A DNA stretch of 64,000 nt from Massilimicrobiota sp. An134 (lineage in GTDB: Bacteria > Bacillota_I > Bacilli_A > Erysipelotrichales > Coprobacillaceae): positions 1 to 64,000 of the forward strand of contig NZ_NFLH01000012.1 in the NCBI RefSeq assembly GCF_002160815.1. The letters are read 5' to 3'. A model generated the notes under the pieces. It saw only the letters and a list, made by a program, of their open reading frames with translations, was not told where the DNA came from and searched no databases. Made by a program: the position numbers and the translations under genes. Within the stretch, counting starts at the first letter, position 1; every line of letters begins with the position of its first letter. Shown here in pieces: positions 36,695 through 44,209 of the stretch.

Positions 36695-37714
36695 CTAAAA
36701 TGCTAAGACAAGCATTAATACAATATGAATAACAATCATAATCAAAGCCATTGGAAGCTGTGATTTAATGACAGCCCATTTTTGATCCTTTGTTTCTAAA
36801 ACAGCACAAGGAACGATATTGAAGTTTGCTGCCATTGGCGTTAATAGTGTACCACAATATCCAGCTGTCATACCTAAAGCAGCTACAATTGATGGATCTC
36901 CACCTTGATTAATAACAAATGGAATCCCAATACCAATGGTAATAACGGTAAATGCCGCAAAAGCATTACCCATAATCATTGTAAAGATAACCATACCTAA
37001 AACATAAACAATAACACCAATCACAATATTACCAGATGGGATAACACTTGAAATAATGTTTGAAATAACATCTCCAACACCTGCTTCATTAAAAACACTT
37101 CCTAAAGCTCCTAACAACTGTGGTAATAAACAAGAAGCTCCTACTTGCATTAATAAACGTGATGTATCACTACGTGTTTCAGATAATTTTGGTTTACAAA
37201 TGATCATCGCTAAAACAAGTGCTACAAGACATGCAATTCCTGTCATAACGGCACCATCTAATGCAGTTGGATTTCCTGCACTGCTACCAAATGAAAATAA
37301 TTGTAAAGTAAAGAAATTACTTAATTTCAAGAAAAATGTTTGTGCTGTTTCAGCATTATATTGAATTAAAGATAAAATTAAAGCCATAACCCCAATAGAA
37401 ACAGCAGGAATAAAGATTTTATTTCCTAATTTTTCACTCGCTTGTTGACGGAATTCATGAGTTGATTCTGTAAATTCACCCATTTTCACCTGATTTGTTG
37501 CTGTTAAACATCCCATAACAACAAGCATAGCTCCAATTAAAACATTAGGAAGTAATTTCCCTAACATAAAAATGACACCTAATAAAGCCCAGAATAATGT
37601 TGTTCCTACTTTTGCTTCTTTATTACGTGTTGCACGATAAGCAGTATCAAAACTTACAAATGCACATAAAACATAGAAGAATTCAGGAAGATAGATTGTT
37701 AAAAAGTCTAACAT
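36695..37714 (-). CDS. DUF979 family membrane protein
   Basis: 339-aa protein with about ten hydrophobic spans. Opens YLPEFFYVLCAFVSFDTAYRATR and contains the GMTAGYCGTLLTPMAANFNIVP segment characteristic of DUF979. Members usually follow DUF969 and pcp and are probably permease subunits. The start overlaps the DUF969 stop by one base. The transported molecule, perhaps 5-oxoproline or pyroglutamyl peptides, is inferred from neighbours. Confidence 0.82.
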   Translation of the reverse strand: MLDFLTIYLPEFFYVLCAFVSFDTAYRATRNKEAKVGTTLFWALLGVIFMLGKLLPNVLIGAMLVVMGCLTATNQVKMGEFTESTHEFRQQASEKLGNKIFIPAVSIGVMALILSLIQYNAETAQTFFLKLSNFFTLQLFSFGSSAGNPTALDGAVMTGIACLVALVLAMIICKPKLSETRSDTSRLLMQVGASCLLPQLLGALGSVFNEAGVGDVISNIISSVIPSGNIVIGVIVYVLGMVIFTMIMGNAFAAFTVITIGIGIPFVINQGGDPSIVAALGMTAGYCGTLLTPMAANFNIVPCAVLETKDQKWAVIKSQLPMALIMIVIHIVLMLVLAF

Positions 37715-38391
37715 TATTTATTTCCTCCCTTCTTGATTTTTCTGTCATATAAAAAGACTTGAACAAATGTTAATGCTACAGAAATAACCGCAATATATAT
37801 AGAAGCCGTTGCAATGGATGCAAGAGTCACTTCTGTAAATCCTGCTTCAGCCATTGTTCCATACATCAAAACAACACCACTGGCAGCTGGGAAACAGTTT
37901 TGTGCAAAGAAGTTTCCATAGTTTTCTACTGCAGAAGATAATCCTTTTAATGATTCTTCTTCTTTTTCATCTAACTCTCCACCTTTAACTTTTTCACCTG
38001 CTGCTTGAGCCATTGGATAAATTAATGGTCTTACAAACTGTACTACCCCACCAATTCTAATATTTAATGCAGAAGCAATAGTACGAATAACAGAGTAAAT
38101 CGCTAAGACTTTTCCAGCCGATGCATTTTTTATTTTACCAATTAAATATGCGGCTCTTTCTTTTAAACCATATCTTTCGATAATCGCAATAACTGGGAAA
38201 ATAATTAAGAAAATTGACATTAAACGATTAGAAACAAATGAACTTCCTAAGATTTCTAATATTTCAATAAAACTCATTCCAGAAACTAAACCAGTCACAA
38301 TTCCTGAAATAATAACGGTCGCTAAAACATCTAATTTTAAGGCAAATCCTACAACGATGATAACGATTCCAATCAGTGTTATATACTCCAC
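37714..38391 (-). CDS. DUF969 family membrane protein
   Basis: 225-aa protein with six or so spans, including RIGGVVQFVRPLIYPMAQAA and YGNFFAQNCFPAASGVVLMYG, which is diagnostic of DUF969. GTG at 38391 follows AAAGGGAG; an upstream TTG at 38409 has no site. First gene of the DUF969-DUF979-pcp-GGCT operon. Probably half of a two-part transporter. Confidence 0.8.
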   Translation of the reverse strand: MEYITLIGIVIIVVGFALKLDVLATVIISGIVTGLVSGMSFIEILEILGSSFVSNRLMSIFLIIFPVIAIIERYGLKERAAYLIGKIKNASAGKVLAIYSVIRTIASALNIRIGGVVQFVRPLIYPMAQAAGEKVKGGELDEKEEESLKGLSSAVENYGNFFAQNCFPAASGVVLMYGTMAEAGFTEVTLASIATASIYIAVISVALTFVQVFLYDRKIKKGGNK

Positions 38392-38575
38392 AAATACACT
38401 CCCTTTCAAAATGTTAACAAAAATATTATATATGATTTTTCTGTTTCTTGCAACTCAATGTCCTTTTCACTAAAGTTGTTCATCACCATTTTATACCAAT
38501 ATAACAATTTTTTATAAACAAATTTATGAATTATAGAAAATATAACGTTTTTTCATTATTTCATTTCAAAAAAAC

Positions 38576-38605
38576 ATTGTATACAACTTTAAAAAAGAGT
38601 ATAAT
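38576..38605 (+). promoter_or_regulatory. ilvE promoter with TTGTATACAA palindrome
   Basis: TTGTAT (38577-38582) and TATAAT (38600-38605), 17-bp spacer. The -35 box is part of TTGTATACAA (38577-38586), which also occurs in the citrate synthase promoter. Confidence 0.7.
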
Positions 38606-38631
38606 TTCTTTAATCAAAAAGGGGGATTTTT

Positions 38632-39696
38632 ATGGAAATAAGAATTGAAAAAGCACAAACTTTAAAAGAAAAACCTAATCAAGATCAGTTAGGTTTTGGA
38701 AAATATTTTACTGATCATATGTTCATTATGGATTGGGATAAAGATCAAGGTTGGCATGATGCACGCATTGTCCCTTATGGACCCATCCCAATGGATCCAG
38801 CCACAATGGTTTTACACTATGCTCAAGAAACATTTGAAGGATTAAAAGCTTACCGTAATCCAAATGGCGATATTTTACTTTTCAGACCAGAAATGAATGG
38901 AAAACGTATGATTAATTCTAACAAACGTCTATGTATGGCTGAACTTCCTGAAGATATGTTTGTAGAAGCGGTTGAAGCCATTGTTAAATTTGAACAAGAT
39001 TGGATTCCAACTGCACCAGATACATCTTTATATATTCGTCCATTTATGTATGCTTCTCAACCAGGCGTTGGGGTACATCCTGCTGACAGTTATCGTTTCA
39101 TCATCATTCTTTCACCAGTAGGTGCTTATTATCCTGAAGGTGTAAACCCAGTGAAAATTTGGGTTGAAGATGAATTTGTCAGAGCGGTCAAAGGTGGTAC
39201 TGGTTTTACAAAATGTGGTGGAAATTATGCTGCCAGCATTGCTGCACAAGTCAAAGCTGAACAGAACGGATATACACAGGTTCTTTGGTTAGATGGTGTT
39301 CATAGAAAATATGTTGAAGAAGTTGGAACTATGAATGTCATGTTCCTTATTGGTGATACCGTTGTGACAGCGGCGCTTGAAGGTTCTGTCTTACCTGGTG
39401 TGACAAGAGATTCTATTATACATATTTTAAAAGATATGGGATATAAAGTAGAAGAACGTGATTTAAGTATTGATGAACTCATGGAAGCGGGTCGTACTGG
39501 TCAATTAAAAGAAGCATGGGGAACGGGTACAGCTGCTGTTATTTCTCCAATTGGTGAACTTTGTTATAAAGGTGAAAAAATAACGATTCATGACTTTAAA
39601 ACAGGTCCTCTCACACAAAAACTTTATGACACTCTAACAGGTATTCAATGGGGTCGTCTTGAAGATAAATATCATTGGACAAAAGTTGTTAAATAA
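38632..39696 (+). CDS. ilvE: Branched-chain amino-acid aminotransferase
   Basis: 354-aa fold-type IV PLP enzyme, the longer type found in Firmicutes and eukaryotes. It transfers amino groups between branched-chain amino acids and 2-oxoglutarate. TFEGLKAYRN, the PLP lysine in TKCGGNYAAS near residue 197, and the late GTGTAAVISPIG motif binding cofactor phosphate are clear. GGGGGATTTTT precedes the ATG. Single-gene transcript with its own promoter. Confidence 0.95.
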   Translation: MEIRIEKAQTLKEKPNQDQLGFGKYFTDHMFIMDWDKDQGWHDARIVPYGPIPMDPATMVLHYAQETFEGLKAYRNPNGDILLFRPEMNGKRMINSNKRLCMAELPEDMFVEAVEAIVKFEQDWIPTAPDTSLYIRPFMYASQPGVGVHPADSYRFIIILSPVGAYYPEGVNPVKIWVEDEFVRAVKGGTGFTKCGGNYAASIAAQVKAEQNGYTQVLWLDGVHRKYVEEVGTMNVMFLIGDTVVTAALEGSVLPGVTRDSIIHILKDMGYKVEERDLSIDELMEAGRTGQLKEAWGTGTAAVISPIGELCYKGEKITIHDFKTGPLTQKLYDTLTGIQWGRLEDKYHWTKVVK

Positions 39697-39730
39697 TGAA
39701 CATATAGAGATTTGTTTAAACAAACTTTTG

Positions 39731-39816
39731 CATTTTAAAAATGATTTTGCTATAATATCAACGTTATCGAGCAACGAAAAGGTGTAAGTCCAGATTATGG
39801 ACTTATGCCTTTTTTG
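39731..39816 (+). promoter_or_regulatory. Promoter and short leader with terminator-like hairpin
   Basis: TTGCAT, 17 bp, TATAAT (39752-39757 region) starts a transcript of about 50 bases that contains a small stem (CGTT/AACG) and then a long stem AAAAGG..TAAGTCC/GGACTTA..CCTTTTTT, ending just before the truncated MFS gene. It acts as a terminator; whether it is an attenuator is unknown. Confidence 0.55.
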
Positions 39817-40302
39817 TCATTTAAAGGAGGAATATATTTTACAATTGTGGCTGTCATGTTATTCTTAACAAGAATTTTCATAGGAAAAGTGGCCAATCAA
39901 AAAGAGGAAGTTATCTTTGTTTACACATGTCATATGTGTATGTTTATTGCATTATTCCTGATAGCTTTCATTCCTCATAACATCACTTTTCTTCTTTCAG
40001 CAGCTCTTTCTGGTTATGTCTTTAGAGGAATTGAACTCGCCTTACAATCTATGGCCGTGAGTATTGCACCACCTCAAAGAAGAGGTGCAGTCAATTCAAC
40101 ATTTCTATGTGCTTATGATATGGGAATTGGTTTAGGTGGAGGAATCGCTGGTGTTTTGATTGATATGATTGGATATAATTATATGTTTGCTATCATTGCT
40201 ATAGCAAATATTTTATCTATTCTTATTTATATTGCTATTGGCCAAAAGCATCCATCATCATTAACTTATCGTTTAAAAATGCAAAAAGAAAAGCAAGCTT
40301 AG
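39811..40302 (+). pseudogene. Truncated MFS transporter, C-terminal half
   Basis: About 160 codons covering only the last five or six membrane spans of an MFS permease: SIAPPQRRGAVNSTFLCAYDMGIGLGG is the usual TM10-11 region. The N-terminal half is missing; the reading frame starts within the upstream hairpin, and AAAGGAGG (39821-39828) has no good ATG after it. It is best read as the remnant of a drug-type efflux gene. It ends in an intact stop, TAG. Confidence 0.7.
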
Positions 40303-40316
40303 ACTTGCTTTTTATT
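40289..40316. terminator. Bidirectional terminator
   Basis: Stem AAGCAAG/CTTGCTT with T-rich flanks lies between the MFS remnant and citrate synthase, which converge here. Confidence 0.7.
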
Positions 40317-41649
40317 TACGTTTTTCAACTGGCTGATAGTCTTTTAATGTCCCAACATATTTTGTGGCTGGTCTGATAATACGGTTTGAATATAATTTGT
40401 TTTCTACATTATGTGCGATCCACCCTACTGTTCTTGCAACAACAAATAATAATGTATAAAGATCACTCGGTATATTCAACATATTGTAAACAAGCCCACT
40501 ATAAAAGTCGACATTCGTACAGACATGGATTCCTTTTCGTTGATAAATTTCTTGAACAGCAATTTCACCAAAACGTTTATAAAATAAATATTCCTGATGA
40601 CGCCCTTTTTCAATGGCTAATTCCTCACAGATTTGACTTAACATCTCACTACGAGGATCACTTAATGTATAAACAGCATGTCCAATTCCATAAACAAGAC
40701 CACTGCCATCATTGAAATCTTTATCCAAAATACGATTAATAATCATTTTTATTTGATCATCAGTTGCATCTAATGATATTTCTTCAATAACGTTTTCCAT
40801 TTGTTTTTTTACAGCTAAATTTGCTCCTCCATGACGTGGTCCTTTTAAAGAGCCAATAGCTCCTGCTACTGAAGAATATATATCTGTTCCTGTTGAAGAA
40901 ATAACAACATTGGTAAATGTAGAGTTATTTCCTCCACCATGGTCTGCATGTAAAACCAATGCAATATCTAAAGCTTCTGCTTCTTTTTGAGTAAATTTTC
41001 CGTCATTTCTCAATAAAGATAAAATCGTTTCAGCAATACTTAAATCTTTTTGAACATGATGAATAACCAGACTCTTTTCATCAAAATAATGAACTTTTGT
41101 CTGATATGTATAACAGACAATACTTGGAATCTTAGCCAATAAATCAATTCCCTTATTAAGAGTTTCTATTATACTTGTATTATCAGGATCATCATCATAA
41201 CCATATAACATCAATACTTCCTGCTGTAATTTATTCATTAAGTTTTTAGCTGGAAATCCTAAGATATTGGCCTCTAAATAATGTGGAGGCAATTCATAAC
41301 GATCACTTAAAACTTTTTTGAATTTTTCAAACTCATCATATGAAGGCAAATAACCAAAAAGAATTAAAAAACACACTTCTTCAAATAAATATCTTTTCTC
41401 TTTTCTTTGACCATTTATAATGTCTTCAGCATTAATACCACGATAATAAAGACTTCCATAATCATCTGTTTTTTCTCCATCTTGGATTTTATATCCAACA
41501 ACATCAGAAATTTTAGTTAATCCAACCAATACTCCTGTACCATCTTCATTACGTAAACCTTTTTTCACAGAATAAGTTTGATAAAGTTCATTATCTATAT
41601 GATTTTCAACTAAGGACTTTTCAAAAAAATCTTGGATTTGATCATTCAT
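40312..41649 (-). CDS. gltA: Citrate synthase
   Basis: 445-aa citrate (Si)-synthase family enzyme; condenses oxaloacetate and acetyl-CoA, probably for 2-oxoglutarate and glutamate synthesis in an anaerobe. Catalytic His in LVLHADHGGGNNSTF near residue 230 and GIGHAVYTLSDPR near 320; catalytic Asp in NVDFYSGLVY near 378. 2-methylcitrate activity cannot be excluded. The promoter carries the same TTGTATACAA palindrome as ilvE. Confidence 0.93.
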   Translation of the reverse strand: MNDQIQDFFEKSLVENHIDNELYQTYSVKKGLRNEDGTGVLVGLTKISDVVGYKIQDGEKTDDYGSLYYRGINAEDIINGQRKEKRYLFEEVCFLILFGYLPSYDEFEKFKKVLSDRYELPPHYLEANILGFPAKNLMNKLQQEVLMLYGYDDDPDNTSIIETLNKGIDLLAKIPSIVCYTYQTKVHYFDEKSLVIHHVQKDLSIAETILSLLRNDGKFTQKEAEALDIALVLHADHGGGNNSTFTNVVISSTGTDIYSSVAGAIGSLKGPRHGGANLAVKKQMENVIEEISLDATDDQIKMIINRILDKDFNDGSGLVYGIGHAVYTLSDPRSEMLSQICEELAIEKGRHQEYLFYKRFGEIAVQEIYQRKGIHVCTNVDFYSGLVYNMLNIPSDLYTLLFVVARTVGWIAHNVENKLYSNRIIRPATKYVGTLKDYQPVEKRK

Positions 41650-41683
41650 AGATTCTCACCCCTTTTTCTATATTAAATCCATT

Positions 41684-41713
41684 ATATCACTATTTTGTAT
41701 AATTGTATACAAT
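41684..41713 (-). promoter_or_regulatory. Citrate synthase promoter with TTGTATACAA palindrome
   Basis: ATTGTATACAAT (41702-41713) is a perfect palindrome; a further TTATACAA half-site follows it, then TATAAT near 41683-41688 on the minus strand. The palindrome overlaps the -35 region. Confidence 0.65.
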
Positions 41714-41723
41714 AAATAGATAT

Positions 41724-42497
41724 TTAAATCCATCCAAAATATTGACAGGCATATTCAATACCATCTTCATAACTTGCTTTTGTAATAAAGCTCGCTTTAT
41801 CTTTCAATTCTTGACAGGCATTTCCCATTGCAATTGATGTCCATTCTGGTTTAAACATAATCAAATCATTATAATCATCCCCAAAAACAACGACATCTTC
41901 AGCTTGACCATGAACATACTCTAACATTTTGAAAATGCCTTCATCTTTAGCATCATGCTGATATGTTAAATATTCTTTCATAAAACGAATATGTCCAATT
42001 GAATCAAGAAGTGTTAATTCATGTTCATGTTTTTCATCCACAGCAATATAAATTTTATAATAATCTTGAATATCCTGATAAGTTAATGATGAATCAAAGA
42101 AATATCTAGTTGGTTCTTTTCTATATCCAACCTGTTGAATAAATAATTCATCATTCATAATAACATCAATACTATCATTAGGTGAAATAAGAAGTCCAAA
42201 CCCTTTTTGATGAGCTTCCTGACATAACGCAATAGCTTTTTGACGATCCAAAGGTTTATTTTCAATAAGCTGATCATCCATTGTAATAGCAGCGCCTCCA
42301 TTACTTACAATATGGTGAAATCCTGCTTCTTTCGCAAATTCTTTTGTTTTATAATAAGCTCTTCCTGTCGCAATACATACAAAATGACCATTGTCCTGTA
42401 ATTTTTTGATTGTTGTTTTTGCACTAGGTATCAATTCACCTGTTTGCTTATTTGTAAGTGTTCCATCTATATCAAAGAAAAAATATTTTTTATTCAT
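41724..42497 (-). CDS. Cof-type HAD phosphatase
   Basis: 257-aa HAD-superfamily hydrolase. FFFDIDGTLTN (residues 5-15) holds the nucleophile Asp; the C2-type cap lies between residues 85 and 190; FGDDYNDLIMF is motif IV. Members dephosphorylate sugar phosphates, flavin or PLP. ATG at 42497 follows AGGAAGGTGA. Confidence 0.88.
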   Translation of the reverse strand: MNKKYFFFDIDGTLTNKQTGELIPSAKTTIKKLQDNGHFVCIATGRAYYKTKEFAKEAGFHHIVSNGGAAITMDDQLIENKPLDRQKAIALCQEAHQKGFGLLISPNDSIDVIMNDELFIQQVGYRKEPTRYFFDSSLTYQDIQDYYKIYIAVDEKHEHELTLLDSIGHIRFMKEYLTYQHDAKDEGIFKMLEYVHGQAEDVVVFGDDYNDLIMFKPEWTSIAMGNACQELKDKASFITKASYEDGIEYACQYFGWI

Positions 42498-42520
42498 AAC
42501 CATCACCTTCCTAAAGTTTA

Positions 42521-43534
42521 TTATATCAAATCCTCACTTTTATGAAAATACTGATAAATAAAACTCATATGAATGGGTGAAAGAATAACGCCAGCTATAC
42601 CAAAAAAATGAATATGCAAAACCATAGATACCAATAATAAAAAAGCAGGAATTTTCATCTCTTTATTCATGATATGTGGTTCAAGAAAACTACGTATCAT
42701 ATTAATAATCAGATATAAGCAAAATAAATAAATTGCCTTCATATATGCCCCTTGAAATAAATATAGAACCATCATAGGTATTAAAATAATTCCAATTCCA
42801 ATAAATGGCAAACTGTCCAGCAAACAAATTGTAAAAGCATAAAGCAATGGTGAATCAATCTTTAAAATAAGAAAAGCAATCAATAAAATTAAAAATGTTA
42901 CAAACATTAAAATAATCTGACATTTCATGTAAATCCATAAACTTTTTAAGACTCTATTTTTAAACTGTACAAGTTGAAAACATGTCTTTTTTTGTAAGAG
43001 TCGTAAAAAACAACCTTTCATATCTTCATAATCTAAAACAAGAAAAAATGTAGAAATCACAAATATGAAGAAAGACAAAAGAAATGAAGGAATGGATTTA
43101 ATAAAAGATGATGCAAAAGATATGAAATCAAGCATATTCTGATTAATCCAGTTTTGAAAGATGATTACAAAATCTTGTGGTACAAAAGAAAAGATATTTT
43201 CTAAAAGTTTTGTTATTTTATATATAAAGGGTAAAAAAATAGAATCATAATACACAGGCAATTGTTGAAAAAAGTGAACACATAAACAAAATAAAGCTGT
43301 TATTAATATGCCCAAAAGGAATGCTAAAGCAAGATAAATAAATAATAGCAAAGAAATACCTATAGCACTTTTTTGTAATGGAATATACTGTTGAATACGA
43401 TCAATCAATGGCTTTAAAACAAAAAAACAGAGAATAGCTAATATAAATGGAAAAAGCAAAGAAAACATATATTTTAAAATAATAATATATATTAATAAAC
43501 CAAACCCAATGATAAGGTATTGTTTTTTATCCAT
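42521..43534 (-). CDS. AI-2E/PerM family membrane transporter (YtvI-like)
   Basis: 337-aa membrane protein with about eight spans and the conserved DSLPFIGIGIILIPM and IINMIRSFLEPHIM segments. The family includes AI-2 exporters and sodium/proton antiporters; the substrate is not visible. AGGTGA precedes the ATG. It lies 14-24 bp upstream of the Cof phosphatase gene, probably one operon. Confidence 0.82.
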   Translation of the reverse strand: MDKKQYLIIGFGLLIYIIILKYMFSLLFPFILAILCFFVLKPLIDRIQQYIPLQKSAIGISLLLFIYLALAFLLGILITALFCLCVHFFQQLPVYYDSIFLPFIYKITKLLENIFSFVPQDFVIIFQNWINQNMLDFISFASSFIKSIPSFLLSFFIFVISTFFLVLDYEDMKGCFLRLLQKKTCFQLVQFKNRVLKSLWIYMKCQIILMFVTFLILLIAFLILKIDSPLLYAFTICLLDSLPFIGIGIILIPMMVLYLFQGAYMKAIYLFCLYLIINMIRSFLEPHIMNKEMKIPAFLLLVSMVLHIHFFGIAGVILSPIHMSFIYQYFHKSEDLI

Positions 43535-43564
43535 AGACTCACCTATTCATTTATATGTTTATAA

Positions 43565-43594
43565 ATAAAAATAAGTCCATTCAGGACTTATTTT
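43565..43594. terminator. Hairpin in the divergent intergenic region
   Basis: AATAAGTCC/GGACTTATT with a 5-base loop and T-rich ends, between the divergent starts at 43534 and 43664, where a terminator is unexpected. The TAAGTCC/GGACTTA stem core recurs at 39785-39808. Confidence 0.5.
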
Positions 43595-43663
43595 TACAAT
43601 TCATGACAACAATCGACATTTTTCTTATTGAAAACATGTTAAAGTTAATCATGGTGATTAAAA

Positions 43664-44209
43664 ATGCATATATATGATTCAACGAATAATCAATATCAAT
43701 TTCCAATTTTAGATCCAGATTTTTCCTATCAGCATATTGATTATCAAAAAAATCTATATCCTTTCTTTAAACAGTTACATATTCCTTCTACTGTACGCTT
43801 TTTAACAGGAATATATATTGAATATCAAATTGTACCCTTTCATATTGAAGAATATCCTCAACTTTATTTTCATATTTCAAAACATTTAGCAACAAAAATG
43901 AATGAATTCTTTGATTTTGGTGATGCTCACCTCTATTATGAAAGATCGAACTTCTTCTTTTTAGTTATGTTTAATACAAATGAAGAACTGATTGAAATTG
44001 CTTTTATTCAATTTCATTCATATCTGAAAAACAAAACATTTGAATACTTACATCATACATGTTCATTTCAAATCAAATGTGGTGCTTATGTATCAACCAT
44101 TAATATTCATCCTTATAAGCTCTTTGATCTAGCTAAAGAACAATGTCAACAAATTTTATCTAAAGATAAAACTCACATTTCAGTTTATAATTTAAAATTA
44201 TTACGTTAA
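43664..44209 (+). CDS. Hypothetical protein with a degenerate GGDEF-like domain
   Basis: 181 aa, function unknown. The second half (about residues 80-181) follows the GGDEF layout: a helix, then ERSNFFFLVMF in place of the RxGGDEF loop, an EELIEIAF helix, a strand (FQIKCGAYVST) and a final LAKEQCQQILSKDKTHISVYN helix-strand. No catalytic GGDEF residues, so no cyclic-di-GMP synthesis is expected. Soluble. GGTGATTAAAA precedes the ATG. Tail overlaps the P-type ATPase by 9 bp. Confidence 0.6.
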   Translation: MHIYDSTNNQYQFPILDPDFSYQHIDYQKNLYPFFKQLHIPSTVRFLTGIYIEYQIVPFHIEEYPQLYFHISKHLATKMNEFFDFGDAHLYYERSNFFFLVMFNTNEELIEIAFIQFHSYLKNKTFEYLHHTCSFQIKCGAYVSTINIHPYKLFDLAKEQCQQILSKDKTHISVYNLKLLR

